From: Neonectria sp. B-13
Taxonomy: Eukaryota; Ascomycota; Sordariomycetes; Hypocreales; Nectriaceae
Assembly (NCBI GenBank): GCA_002682825.1
Contig: NOKP01000002.1
Location: forward strand, 4,384,309 to 4,448,308
Length of the DNA: 64,000 nucleotides
Direction: 5' to 3'
This document shows positions 1-10,983 of this stretch, piece after piece (the stretch's first letter is position 1; every line of letters begins with the position of its first letter). Below the pieces are notes generated by a model. That model saw nothing but the letters and a program-made list of their open reading frames with translations. It was not told the origin of the DNA and ran no database searches. Position numbers and translations under genes: made by a program.

Positions 1-289
1 GGGGTTGCCGGGGATCGAAAACGGTATTGGAAAGGACGCGAGACGGCGACCCACGGCCGGCAGGGGAGATGGACCTCGAGCCCGGGGGCGACAGCGTCGA
101 TGCATAGAGTGAGGCTCTCGACGGGTTGGAGCGGCGGAAGGGCAGGGTGGTCTCGGAGCTCGACAGGGGCAGTGAATCAATGGTGGACGTAGAGTGCCGT
201 GTCTTGGGGAAGTTTATGGCCGAGGCTGCCATGGGCAATGCCTGGAGCGGTTCCGTCGGCAAAGCTTCATCTTGGAGAGGCTGTGGCAT
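1..289 (-). CDS. Unrecognised protein, N-terminal part only (runs off the left edge)
   Basis: Reading leftwards from an ATG at 289, the frame stays open for 96 codons to the window edge; the first in-frame stop upstream is at 371-373. The predicted N-terminus is Ser/Thr/Pro/Arg-rich and probably disordered, with a run of SP, TP and RS motifs of the kind kinases phosphorylate. Codons end mostly in G or C, as in neighbouring real genes. No domain is visible and I do not recognise the family. The gene would be divergent from Bud13, with about 540 bp between the two start codons. An upstream exon ending near 340-370 is possible. Confidence is modest because only the disordered beginning is in view. 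Confidence 0.42.
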   Translation of the reverse strand, partial: MPQPLQDEALPTEPLQALPMAASAINFPKTRHSTSTIDSLPLSSSETTLPFRRSNPSRASLYASTLSPPGSRSISPAGRGSPSRVLSNTVFDPRQP

Positions 290-826
290 GAAGGCGACTT
301 CGGGGGGAGTCGTGTCGTCGAGGTTTGTGTCGTCGAGCGTCGTGTCGTTGGGGGTTGCTCGCGATGCCGCTTAGGGCGGAGCGGGTTCACGAGGCGCACG
401 AGGGAGAGGGCGGAAGATAGCAGACTGACAAGGCCAAGAGCCGGTTGTGCATGATATTATTACTGGAGTCGTAGCCCGGGCGAGTCTGAGTGGTAGCGGT
501 AGCAATAAGGAAAGACGGCGGCGCGCTCAATTATCATCTCTTGCAGGAGTCGGGCGACAATGTGGACTCAAGACGGTCGCCGATGGTTTCGGTACGTACC
601 TCATCTACCAGACGGGAGAGCCAAGCTGCGTCTTACCTCATACTAAGGCCGTAGCGACAAGGCGCACTTCCAAGACCCCCACATTGCTCTACCGGGGCTC
701 TGGACGTCGCATTCCGGTATCTGCATAAACTGCATGCGAGGCAAGGAGCTTGAGCGGCTCGAATCTCAAGACCCTGGTTTCACCTGGCAAGCTCAACGCT
801 TCACTGTCGTCAAATACATTGCCACG
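290..826. promoter_or_regulatory. Intergenic region between divergent genes (unknown gene and Bud13)
   Basis: About 540 bp separate the two predicted start codons. Small ORFs here have no protein-like character. The stretch most likely holds both promoters and 5' leaders; I see no specific motif to name. Confidence 0.35.
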
Positions 827-1816
827 ATGCCCTCAGACCTCGCAGACTATCTCGCCACGAGATACCTCGTCGCCGACCCGAAGCCCTCCAAGAAGCGCAA
901 GCGCAAGCGCGGCGCCGAGCCAGCTGGCCTGGTCATCAACGACGACGACGACTCGAACTGGGGCACCTCCGACGCCCAGAAAGACGACGCAGATGAGGAC
1001 GGCCCCATGACCGTATCGGGGAGGTCCGCAGAGTTCAGGAAAGCCAAGAAGAGCAACTGGAAGGCCGTGGGTGCCGGCGCAGATGCGGCAGGAAACGACG
1101 ACAGCGCCGCGGCGGCCGATGCGATCCTCGCGTCTGCGGCGGCTGAAAACCACGCATCAAAGGATGCCGATGATGATTTACCCGTGGTGGACGATGCAGG
1201 AAACGTGACAAAAATGAGCGATGGAACCCACGCCGGTCTACAGAGCGCGGCGGCAGTGTCCGCCCAGCTAAAACGACGGCAACGAGAAGAGCGTGAAGAC
1301 TTCGAGCGCCACCGCAAATCAACAAAGGAGGAGGAAACAGTGTATCGAGACGCCACCGGTCGCCGCATCGACATCTCGATGAAACGCGCCGAGGCGCGTC
1401 GCGCAGCCGCTGAGGCGGAGGAGAAAGAACGGGCCGCCGTCGAGGCGCTCAAGGGCGATGTGCAGCTCGAAGAAGCCCGGAAGCGGCGTGAGAACCTCGA
1501 GGATGCGCGGCTGATGAAGTTTGCACGGACCGCCGATGATGAGGACATGAACGATGAACTCAAGGAACAGGGCCGATGGAATGACCCCATGATGCAGTTC
1601 ATGGCCGAAAAGAAAGACGCCGGGACCAAGGGCAAGAAGTCGAAACGGAAGCCTGTGTACGCGGGAGCAGCTCCGCCGAACCGCTATGGAATCAAACCAG
1701 GGTACCGGTGGGATGGAGTCGATCGTGGCAATGGCTTTGAAGGTGAGAGGTTCAAGGCCATCAACCGGCGGGAGAGGAACAAAGGGCTGGACTACTCGTG
1801 GCAGATGGACGAATAG
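827..1816 (+). CDS. BUD13: Pre-mRNA-splicing factor Bud13/Cwc26 (RES complex)
   Basis: Single exon, 329 residues, start at the ATG beginning [14 protein letters not shown]. An in-frame ATG at 734 would add 31 residues that look like leader. The family is the scaffold of the RES complex (Bud13, Ist3/Snu17, Pml1), which joins the activated spliceosome and aids splicing and nuclear retention of unspliced pre-mRNA. The sequence shows a basic KKRKRKR nuclear-localisation stretch near residue 22. A long charged middle follows, with coiled-coil character (about 140-230). The diagnostic C-terminus (about 285-329) has [18 protein letters not shown] followed by NGFE and a terminal YSW motif. Length is normal for fungi. 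It is convergent with TFIIF alpha, 309 bp between stops. Confidence 0.93.
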   Translation: MPSDLADYLATRYLVADPKPSKKRKRKRGAEPAGLVINDDDDSNWGTSDAQKDDADEDGPMTVSGRSAEFRKAKKSNWKAVGAGADAAGNDDSAAAADAILASAAAENHASKDADDDLPVVDDAGNVTKMSDGTHAGLQSAAAVSAQLKRRQREEREDFERHRKSTKEEETVYRDATGRRIDISMKRAEARRAAAEAEEKERAAVEALKGDVQLEEARKRRENLEDARLMKFARTADDEDMNDELKEQGRWNDPMMQFMAEKKDAGTKGKKSKRKPVYAGAAPPNRYGIKPGYRWDGVDRGNGFEGERFKAINRRERNKGLDYSWQMDE

Positions 1817-2125
1817 AACAATGTTTACAGTTGGATACGTTTATACCCCATCACGGAGCTTTACTTGGGACACAAAAGGAGCATATGAAATCGTCACTAC
1901 GAGGGTTGCGCGCGAGTTTCCAGGGGTAACATCGCCCCCTAAAATACCTTAATGCAGTGTATTAAAACAACGGACTAAGAGCCTCAATGAGGTTAATCCT
2001 TTCCATACCGCTCAATGACTATTTCCGCTTCAGGCTACGAGGACTTTGCCCTATGTCGCGCCGTGAAAGTGAAATGCACTGAAGAAACCTCTCTATACCA
2101 GACCGCTTCGTACACCGCCACCTAC
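1817..2125. other. Convergent 3' UTR region
   Basis: The stretch between the stop codons of Bud13 (+) and TFIIF alpha (-) presumably holds both 3' UTRs. It is A/T-richer than the coding flanks. I see no further gene. Confidence 0.5.
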
Positions 2126-4266
2126 TTACCTTCTGCGTCGCAGCCGCTTATCTGGGCCATACTCACAGATTTGCTTCACGAGCTTGATCCACTCCCCCTT
2201 GGGCATCTGTCCCGGCTTCTCTCCAACACGCCCCTGGAAATGCTTGATCAGGTCAGCAAGGACAATACCCTCCGCAGGGATCTTCTCCAGAATCTCCCAT
2301 GATTCAACGCCAGAGCCAGATGGGCCAGGCGAGGCACCTAGTAAGTTCCGCGTTAGTCATTTGGTTGGCAATGCTACGTCTCGGGTTGCACGGTGCGCTG
2401 GTTGTGTACTTACCTCCCTGGGTCGGGATAGGACTACCAGCCCTCGACGCCGAAGGCGTACCTCGAGCGCTGTTGCTCACAAGCTTCAACTTCTTCTTTC
2501 TGACAGCACCATCTGACATCTCGCCACCTGTAGCCTCGCCGTCGCTACCGGAACCAGCACCCATCTTGGATCGTCGCATGGCAGCGCCTTGTGGGAGAGG
2601 TGTACCCGCACGACTCCCCGTGGCAGGCGTGGCACTTTTCTTCAGTTTCTTCCTGGAAGACTCGTTGCCGCTAGATTCCGAGAGTGCCGGAGAACCTTGC
2701 CGCTTGAGCGACTTGCCCTTCTTCGCTGAATCGGACTTGTTCTTCCCCGATGGCGTCGAGGTGCCCTTTGAGCCGGAGCCCTTGGTCTTGTCTTTGCCCT
2801 CGCCATCCTTCTTCTCGTCCTCGTCCTTCTTGTCCTCGTCCTTGTCCTTGTCCTTTTCTTTGTCCTTGTCTTCGTCCTCATCGTCGGAGGAGTTTTCCTC
2901 AGACTTGATAGTGTTAGCACAATCCAGGCTGCACACAAACCAGCATTACACTTACCGAGCTGCTCCAAGGGTTGTCCTGGGACTTATCACTTTCGTAGAC
3001 AAACTCGCGATCTCGCTTGATGAGGGCCTTCTTGGTCGCCTTGCCATACTTCTCTCGCTCGAGCTCCTCCTTCAACTGCGCCTTGAGCTCCCTGTCAACC
3101 TCTCCTTCGTCGCCGTCGCCAAATAAGTTAGCACCAAGTTGCTCGCGACGAATGCGGTCTTTTGATTCCTTGATGTCCTCGTCATCATTGTTGCGCTCGA
3201 AAGTGGTCATCTCGTCGTCGTCCTGGAACTCATCCCCGGACATGTCAATTTCGTCATGGTCCATCTTCTCTAGTCGCGAGGCGGCTCGAAATGTGTCACT
3301 TTCCGTCTTGATCATCGACACACGTCCGTATAGAGCCTGGCGGGTTGCCTCCACATCTTGTTGGCCTGCCTTTCTCTCTTCGTCCTTCATTACCCAGCGA
3401 CTAGCCACCACCTTCTTGTTCATGAGTGCTTCCGCCTCATCAATGGTGAATGGCTGGAATGGGGGCTTCGATGTAAAGCGATACCACTTCTCCAGAGGAA
3501 CCATGCGGAAGACCGACTTGTCTATCATAAAGGCAACGTTGGCCTCAGAGAGTGCTGCGACATAACTGCCGACCCAAACGTTCTTGCCATCCACATCCTC
3601 AAGATGCCATGGAAGTGCCTCCTCGTACCGTAGATCCGACTCCTTCTTGGCTGCCACAGTCTTTGGGGCTCGGTTGAAGTTCGTCTTCTCTTCCTTTTGC
3701 TTTTTGGGTCGTTTCGGGTTAAGGTCCTTGGAGACAGGGGCGATCTTGGCCTGGTCGACTGCCCGCTGGGCTTCTCGATCAGCCTTGGCCTGAGCGTTCC
3801 TCTCCGCCTCGAGCTCATCCATTGGGGCATGTTCGGGAACCTCAACCTTGACAGTTCTGCCGGGCGGAGGCTGTCGAGCATCACGTCGATGTAGAGTTAC
3901 GGGCCGGGCAAACTCATCCTGGTCGGAGGGATCGACGGGATTGTCATCCAGCTTTGCCTGAGAAAACTTCATCAAATGATAGCGGATCCCGTCAAGCAGG
4001 GCTTTCTTCGTGGTCATGATGGGGATGTCCGAATGGTTGGGAGCCGGCGGTTCGGACCATCCTCCGTGCATCTTGCGCAACTCTTCCATGCTGGGTTTTG
4101 GGCCATTCTGAGAGCCTGTCTTGGATTGCTGAGAGGCGGGCTTGGGGGCGGGCTTTCGCGAAGCAACCATCGGGTTGGCGCGAGGCTTCTTGCGCATCGG
4201 CCTCAGGGGATTCGCCTTTGGGCGACTGGGGACGCCATTCTGGTTTCCGGACGGCGCGCCGCTCAT
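2126..4266 (-). CDS. TFG1: Transcription initiation factor IIF alpha subunit (RAP74/Tfg1)
   Basis: Three exons: 4266-2956, 2903-2414 and 2337-2126, giving 670 residues. Both introns (52 and 76 nt) have GTAAGT donors and CTAAC branch sites, and the phases agree (0, then 1). TFIIF binds RNA polymerase II, stabilises the preinitiation complex and stimulates elongation. The N-terminus is basic and Pro-rich. The conserved dimerisation/core region (about 205-330) contains PWHLEDVDGKNVWVG and VPLEKWYRF. Next comes an acidic middle with a Lys-Asp run (about 440-465). The C-terminal winged helix (about 605-670) includes WEILEKIPAEGIVLADLIKH. The ATG at 4266 is the only ATG at the 5' end of the frame; an upstream exon is possible but not needed. 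Confidence 0.93.
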
Positions 4267-5732
4267 GTCGACGGCGACTCCTCTGAGTGACGGGGCAGCG
4301 TTGAGAAGAGACTCCCGAAACAAAGGATGAGGCAGCAGCGGTGCGCCTGAAGCCTAAACAGGCCGTACGAGGCAGATTGGAGACGCGAATCCTGAGGAGC
4401 GCGGCAGTTTGGTCGAGGGCAATCTGGTCGCAATTGTCTCGAGATGACGGTAACCGAGGCGGCGCGTCGGGGATCGGGGTGAGGGAGGGCGTATCGCTAT
4501 TGTCGGGGAGGATGTTTGTTGAAGAAGAAGAGTTATGAAAGTGAGATGCTAGCTGGTATGACGATGACAAAGGAGAGCAAGCCAACTGGAAGCGTGGCTG
4601 GTGGCTTGTGCTCAGCGCAAGTGAGGACGCTGTGAACGTAAGGTACCAGTACGAGGGCCGGGGATAAAAGTACGTGAGGAAAGCGGGGAACGGGCAGCTC
4701 CGTGAGGTCACTGGTACATGTAGCTTCTCGGCCTCACTGCCTTGCTTCACTGTAAAGGTGGGGAGGCACGGGGGTCAAACCTTGCTCCGAGAAGCTCGCG
4801 AGAAGATAATTGAGAACAGGGAATTATCCGCAATGGGGCTGTGACTTACCACCCTCGTATTCGCATGCTGTCGGTTTTCCCTCTGGACTTTGATCGAAGC
4901 CCAAACTCATTCTTGTCGCCTCAAACGGACGACGAGTAAATGGAAAGCTGCAGGTGAACGGGGCTCCAGAACAATACACAGTGTCCACAACCGTCTCCGC
5001 ACGCAGCGCCGTACCACACAGTGAGGTCCATCTGGTACTGCGGGGTATCATCCCTCCAAGCCCAGCCCAGTGGCCCGGAGAACCAGCATGCTGCATACCG
5101 TTTTCCTAGCCCAATCCGCACGGTATCACCACCTCAATCAATTGTTCGCAAATAGCATCGTTGTGGGGATGACGGGATCATTTGCAAACAACCGTCCAGC
5201 CTCACTCACTCATTTCGTCTCGGCTCTGCGCAGGGCACACCTTGTCCCTCAGTCCGATTTCCCTCCTTCCTCCTCCTCATTTTCTTCCCGTTTGTGCCTC
5301 GTTTCCCACCCGGCACTCACTCTACCAACAGTATAGCACCCAGCGCACAGTGCCTAGGTAGGGTGATACACCTAAACGAAATCAAGTTGTCTCAGTCAAT
5401 CCCACTTTCTGTCCGTCCCTCACATGGAGCCCCAGACAAACGCCAGAAACATCAACCTCAGCCTGTCCCACAGCAGGTCTCTTCTTTCCACTTCGAACAT
5501 CTCTTCGCCCTAGTGGGCCAGGGCGTTCGCCTTCCTTCAGCCTCTTTACTTCATATGAGCGTAGTCCACACTCGTACGAAAGACTCTACACGGCATGCGT
5601 TGGCTCGTCGTCGGTTCCTACAACGAAATTACCAGCCGAAAGCAAGAGCAACATTAACCACGGCCAAATAAACCAGAGCCCACAAGCCTCACGACATTCT
5701 CTTCGTCCAGAGAACAGTCGACTTTGCCTCTC
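4267..5732. promoter_or_regulatory. Divergent intergenic region and leaders (TFIIF alpha / Cid1-like gene)
   Basis: About 1.5 kb lie between two divergent start codons. The right half (5180-5732) is C/T-rich with small ATG-started ORFs and looks like a transcribed leader of the Cid1-like gene. I see no convincing protein-coding exon, tRNA or repeat. Confidence 0.4.
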
Positions 5733-8700
5733 ATGTCGTCTACTACCCATGAGAGTGACTTGGCTCCTGCCTCTAGCAGCCCGGCTTCAGGTCTCGACAA
5801 CCACCTTCGGAATCTCATCCTGTCACACAATTCAAGCGGCCCAGGCCCGTTCTCAACTGATCCTGCAAACACTGGTCAGCCTGCTCAACCCGGGAATAGT
5901 CCGTCCAACAATGGCTTCACCCAGGAATCTCCCACCCAGGGACCCTCACAAACCTCGAAGCCTGGGCGCAAACGGCCCAACCAGGCTCAGAGACGTCAGA
6001 TGAATTCCCAACTTGCCATTCCAATTGACCCTCGTCCTCAGCAGCCTGCCCCAGCTAGGCCTTATCAAAGTCCGACTTCGCATCATTCACGGCCATCTCA
6101 GTCTTACCAGCGCCATACGTACGCAAACTCGCACCCTCGCGCTCCACCCCATGAAGGTCGCACGAATCCTCCATATGCTCAAGGGCCGTGGAATAGCCCT
6201 CCACAGAATCGTGGCCCCCATGCTCCCGGGCAACCTCCGTACCATCCCCAAGGCCAGCATTCAGAACCAAGACGGGGCGGCTCCGGGCAGCTTTACAACC
6301 ATAGACGCCCACAGCATTTCAGGCCAGAGGAAATTGTCGTGCAAGCTTCTATTCTTGATCGCCTTTGTTTCCACGTTGTATCCAGCTCGGAAATTGAGCG
6401 ATCAGAGATTGCCGACAAGGAAGCCTTCCGCTGCCGTATCGAGGCCATCAGTCGTGATGCCATTGCCCAGTTCGAGAAAGACAAGAATCCTTCTCTGGAT
6501 TTCTCTACACTCTCAGTGGAGCTCAAATGCTTTGGCAGTCTGTCATCCGGCTTTGCGACTAAGGCATCGGACATGGACCTTGGCTTACTCTCTCCTATGT
6601 CTACAACCGCACCCGATGCCCCGGGTTCTAGCATCCCGCGTTTGCTTGAGAAGGCTTTCCTTGATGCTGGACTTGGTGCGAGGCTTTTGACCCGAACCAG
6701 GGTTCCGATCATCAAGCTGTGTGAGAGCCCTCCGGAAAAGCTTCGTCAAGACCTTCTCGATGAACGTTATAAGTGGGAAAATGGGCTTGATAACGAAACT
6801 CATGACACCCACGATGACGACGAGCATGACAACGCCGTGTCCAATGGCCATGACGACGACAATGGCCATGCAACATCCACTGGAGATGGTTCACCATCCA
6901 TCACCGAGTTTACCGTACCTGGTCAGGTCACTGGGGAAACGCAGAGATTCCATCTCAAACAAGGACCCAAGAGCTCTCTTTCGTCCTATTACGGTCTGGC
7001 CAAGCGAATTCTCCGGAGAGCTGGCGGACGTGATGTCACCATGTCCAACTTTCGCGACTTAACAGGTCAAGATTGGGATATTCTGAATCGTGTCTGTCAG
7101 GCATTTGTCACTGGACTATCTGATCCGGAACTTCGACAGCGCTTGGACAAATACCCACCTCTTCCATATACCGACAAGCCCACTAGCCGCTCTCTCCAAG
7201 GTGTTTGCACCATGGTCGAGGGTGAACATATCCTTCAGCTCTGGGAGAAGAGGGCCATCCATGAGAGCCACCCAGGTGCACAGCTTCAAACTGAGCAGGC
7301 TATAAAGGCGTGGGACGAGGTGCTGAACAACATGGCTTTTGGCGATGATCCCATTCACTACACTAAGCAACTTCAATTAGCTCTGGACAGGATCAAGAAA
7401 TCGCCATCAGTTCAGTTCATTATCCTAGAACAAGGACAGCATGAAGCCCCCGCTGAGTATTTTGCACGCGCCGCTGGAGTCTTTGCGCATCTGCAGCCGG
7501 ACAACAGTGACTCTCTTTCTGGGTGGCATGAGACAACCATGGCACAATATGTCGCCGGCATTCATCAGGAGGAGATTCGGGGCGCGGTACGGGGGTTCAT
7601 CAATTCCTGGAGCGAGCTCTGTCCGCCTAGTGTCATCGCACGGAGACATGAAAGTCTTCATCTGGCATGGGAGCTTGAGAGAGCTCTTGAGAAGGACCTA
7701 TACGAAGCACCCCACATCCAGGATATCAAGGAGTACATCAAGCTCCTTCGGTCGCCGCTTCAAAGAGCGGACGCCTCGGATCCAAACACAAGTTTCATCA
7801 TTCCGCTTAGCCCCGAAGCATCTGCTCTCATTGCCAGAATCCGCACGATCCCAGACCCTCATAGAATGGCCCCAAATCAACCGCGAGACCGGTACCGAGA
7901 CCGTCTGGAGTTCCCCAAGACGGGCACAGGTGTGCAATGCGATATCAACTTCTCAGCCCACCTGGCTCTGCAGAATACCCTTCTCCTGCGATGCTACTCC
8001 CACACTGACCCAAGGGTCCGGCCGATGGTTTTGTTCGTCAAGCACTGGGCAAAGGTCCGTGGGATCAACTCGGGATACCGCGGAACCTTGAGCAGCTATG
8101 GTTACGTATTGATGGTTCTCCACTATCTTGTCAACGTCGCCCAGCCGTTTGTTTGTCCCAATCTTCAGCAGCTGGCGCCCAAGCCACCTCCAAACCTATC
8201 TCCAGCTGAGATCGAAAACGCCATCATGTGCCGAGGCTTCAATATCCAGTTCTGGCGGAACGAGGACGAAATCCTGCGACTCGCCCACGGGAATCAGCTT
8301 AATGGTAACACAGAGTCAATCGGTCATCTCCTCCGTGGCTTCTTTGAGTACTATGCCCAAATCGGAATGATGAGCGCTTCGTCCGGGAAGGGGTTTGACT
8401 GGGGCAGAGACGTATTGAGCCTGCGGACTCAGGGTGGACTGCTATCGAAGTCAGAGAAGGGTTGGACTGGTGCCAAGACGGTTCTCGAACTTCAGGGTGC
8501 GATCTCCAATGTTCCATCAGAGCGGAACATTGCGCCCGGTTCGGGCATCGCTCCGCCGAGTGGTGCGGAAAATGGAACGCAGGCCAAGCCGGTAGTTCCG
8601 GCAAAAAAGCCAGTTGAGCTCAAAGAAGTCCGCCACCGATACCTCTTCGCCATCGAAGACCCATTCGAGTTGAATCACAATGTCGCGCGAACTGTAACTC

Positions 8701-8882
8701 ACAACGGAATTGTATCGATACGGGATGAATTCCGCCGGGCATGGAGAATCATCAGGACCGCGGGGAGTAGTACCCAGCAGGAGGACTTGCTTCGAGATGT
8801 TAATGATGTTGAGGAGAAAGCAAACACATTTTTACGACTGTTGGATGATATCCATGGGATTAGTTCGGTTCGTGGCGAGTAG
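5733..8882 (+). CDS. Cid1/TUTase-like non-canonical poly(A)/poly(U) polymerase with large catalytic-domain insert
   Basis: One exon, 1049 residues, from the ATG of MSSTTHES. Cid1-family enzymes add A or U residues to RNA 3' ends (mRNA decay, nuclear quality control). The first 190 residues are Pro/Gln/Ser-rich and disordered. The nucleotidyltransferase signature is present: GSLSSGFATKASDMDL carries the first two metal-binding aspartates (D280, D282). The third (in CDINFS) is near D737, followed by VLFVKHWAKVRGIN and SSYGYVLMVLHYL. The PAP-associated region has IEDPFELNHNVARTV near 980. Family members usually space the second and third aspartates by about 60 residues; here it is about 455, because of an acidic His/Asp linker (about 350-385) and a helical segment of some 300 residues. 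There is no stop and no plausible intron across the insert. Substrate choice (A or U) cannot be read from sequence. Confidence 0.88.
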   Translation: MSSTTHESDLAPASSSPASGLDNHLRNLILSHNSSGPGPFSTDPANTGQPAQPGNSPSNNGFTQESPTQGPSQTSKPGRKRPNQAQRRQMNSQLAIPIDPRPQQPAPARPYQSPTSHHSRPSQSYQRHTYANSHPRAPPHEGRTNPPYAQGPWNSPPQNRGPHAPGQPPYHPQGQHSEPRRGGSGQLYNHRRPQHFRPEEIVVQASILDRLCFHVVSSSEIERSEIADKEAFRCRIEAISRDAIAQFEKDKNPSLDFSTLSVELKCFGSLSSGFATKASDMDLGLLSPMSTTAPDAPGSSIPRLLEKAFLDAGLGARLLTRTRVPIIKLCESPPEKLRQDLLDERYKWENGLDNETHDTHDDDEHDNAVSNGHDDDNGHATSTGDGSPSITEFTVPGQVTGETQRFHLKQGPKSSLSSYYGLAKRILRRAGGRDVTMSNFRDLTGQDWDILNRVCQAFVTGLSDPELRQRLDKYPPLPYTDKPTSRSLQGVCTMVEGEHILQLWEKRAIHESHPGAQLQTEQAIKAWDEVLNNMAFGDDPIHYTKQLQLALDRIKKSPSVQFIILEQGQHEAPAEYFARAAGVFAHLQPDNSDSLSGWHETTMAQYVAGIHQEEIRGAVRGFINSWSELCPPSVIARRHESLHLAWELERALEKDLYEAPHIQDIKEYIKLLRSPLQRADASDPNTSFIIPLSPEASALIARIRTIPDPHRMAPNQPRDRYRDRLEFPKTGTGVQCDINFSAHLALQNTLLLRCYSHTDPRVRPMVLFVKHWAKVRGINSGYRGTLSSYGYVLMVLHYLVNVAQPFVCPNLQQLAPKPPPNLSPAEIENAIMCRGFNIQFWRNEDEILRLAHGNQLNGNTESIGHLLRGFFEYYAQIGMMSASSGKGFDWGRDVLSLRTQGGLLSKSEKGWTGAKTVLELQGAISNVPSERNIAPGSGIAPPSGAENGTQAKPVVPAKKPVELKEVRHRYLFAIEDPFELNHNVARTVTHNGIVSIRDEFRRAWRIIRTAGSSTQQEDLLRDVNDVEEKANTFLRLLDDIHGISSVRGE

Positions 8883-9209
8883 GCCTACTAGTGTCTCGGT
8901 AAGTTGGACAGGTCGGTGGCGGCGCACTGAGGCTATATGTTACGGGCTGGGCATGTAAGGCATCAGGCTGGAGGAGGTGACGCGGACTGGGATATTCCGC
9001 TGTCGGATTATGTATTACTTGAATGCACACGTGCTATGTCTTCCTTTAAACTCTCGAGGTTTCTCGTGCCGGTTTCACTGATAGCGAAATGCAGGTTTGC
9101 GGTTATGCCAAGTTAGGTATGTGATAACGAAGGCCAGGCCGGTTCTTCATATTTTACTACCATTTTCAAGTCGTTTCGAAGGTATCGAGATTGTTGGTAT
9201 CTATCCGTC
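8883..9209. other. Convergent 3' UTR region
   Basis: About 330 bp between the stop codons of the Cid1-like gene (+) and the Asteroid-like gene (-). I see nothing beyond presumed 3' UTRs. Confidence 0.5.
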
Positions 9210-10983
9210 CTAGGATAGGACGTCAAATGGATTCCGAGCTACCAGAGCTCTCATACCAGTAACGGGTTTCGCTTTGGGCACCCTCTCCTTGGAAGCTTTG
9301 CGCTTCTTAGGTGCTGCTCGCTTTAACTCCTGCGTGTTGCTCCTGGGCAAAGGCACGAACTTTGCAACCAGCTTCAGAATTTGGAGCTCTTCTGTCTTCA
9401 GCAGAAAATCAGTGGCTTTGTCAATATCCGGAAACTCGGCTAATAGTGGCAAGGAAACTAGCAGCTTGTGAAGTTCTGGTATCGTTTCTCTTGCAGGTAC
9501 AAGTGATAGAACCTGGCGGAGAATGCGAAGGGAATAGTAAGCCGCTTGTAGCTGTGCGACGAAGTGGATAGTATCCCAGGAGATTTTGCTGGAATTGAGG
9601 ACCTGAGAAGCCTTTTGGAGGGTTTGGAGAGCGTGGGATTGTTTTTCTTCCTCGTAGCAATGACGAATGTCAAATGAAAGACATAAGATGAGCCACGATA
9701 ACTCGGCGTCATGTCCGGTCTCTTTTCTTATCCCAGTCATCAGGTCAACGAGAGCTTTGCCAAATTCCCCGGCGGGAGCCTTGGCCAGAAGTGATACTTG
9801 TCGCCCTTTTTGCACCGTATTGTTCACCCGCCGGTACTCCTGCACCGGGGACGCTTGGCCGGGGATGATCCATCTGAGGATAGTGTAGGCCAGCTGTCGA
9901 ATCGATGTGCTCTGTTCCCAGGCGCTTCCACGGGTTGGGTCTTCGATCAGTATAGGGAGGAATATTTTGGCTTCCTGGATGTCTTCCGTATTGCAGCGAC
10001 TGCCAAATTGTAGGACAAGTTCTGATATCCTAGGGTCCAGGGAGTTTATTTGGATAGTATCCCCTGCGTTAGAAACTGGTACAGGTGCAATTTCTTGGTG
10101 CAGATACTCCTGGCAGAACTCATCATAGCCAGTAGCATCTCCGACTGGCTTGGAGCATTGCTGCAAGATCTGCGGAAGTGATAAATGGGTGTCGAGTTTT
10201 CGCTCATAGGCCAATCGACAAATTTGGTCCGAGGATGAGAGTCCAAGCCTCTCACAAATGTGACCAGGAGAGAAAGTCGCACAAGTGAGTCTCGAGTCTC
10301 CATCGAGATGGATATCTCGGAAGAACATCACACTGCCACGCCCCAGATCATGCGCCAGCAGGTCGGAATCCGACGTGAGGACTGTACCACCTGACTCCGA
10401 GAGATGCTGTGCGCAGTAGGCATCGGCTTCGCCGGGCACCAGACGGACCCTTGACTGATAACGAGGGGAGAGCCTCAGAGCCTCGATTATTGCAGGGACA
10501 TGAAAGCTGGGCGGCAGGAAAGGCCTCCCCGGGGGCGGTTTCGACGAGAAGAGGGCAGATTCTCCATATGTATCGGTGGGAGAGAAGAGATAGTTTCGGG
10601 AGCGTCCCCCGGGATCTGCGGAGTGGGCAAACTTCAGTTGGTGAAAACTTTTGGCCACTCTCCCCATGCGCACTGGGCGCTTGGTGAGTGGGAGGTGGCC
10701 ATCAAAGAAGATGGCCTCACTGTGGGATGGAGTTAGCTAACGAGGTTGTCGTGGGGTTACAACATGGCACTCACACACTAACACGGCGTCTAGTAAGCTC
10801 ATCCAGCCACGCAACAGCGGTGTCGCCAAGGAGCTGGTAGGACGGGAGAACTACGCCATTTCTGTTGCAGATGTAGAGGATGTGGTAGGCGAGGGCTGGG
10901 CCGTCGATGACGACCGATTTATCATCGAGGAGGTCGTGAACAGCGAAGGGCTCCAGGGTGGAGATGAGATGGGGGATTCCCAT
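9210..10983 (-). CDS. Asteroid-like XPG/FEN1-family nuclease
   Basis: Two exons, 10983-10775 and 10719-9210, joined across a 55-nt GTGAGT...CTAAC...CAG intron, give 572 residues. The join restores RRRVSVEAIFFDGHLP, an XPG-N signature. Asteroid proteins (S. pombe ast1, human ASTE1) belong to the FEN1/XPG structure-specific nuclease superfamily. Potential metal-binding acids are kept: Asp in VVIDGPALAYH (about 27), Asp in IFFDGHLP, the XPG-I element GEADAYCAQ, and SDSD in LTSDSDLLAHDLG. The start MGIPHLISTLEPF is typical: Met-Gly followed directly by the fold. The C-terminal 250 residues are helical, family-specific, and end in a basic tail. Whether it is catalytically active is inference from the retained acids. 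Confidence 0.85.

Noticed and set aside
847..1635. 262-codon minus-strand ORF opposite Bud13
   Set aside because: Ser/Arg-rich shadow of a Lys/Asp/Glu/Ala-rich gene; no domain and no splice support.
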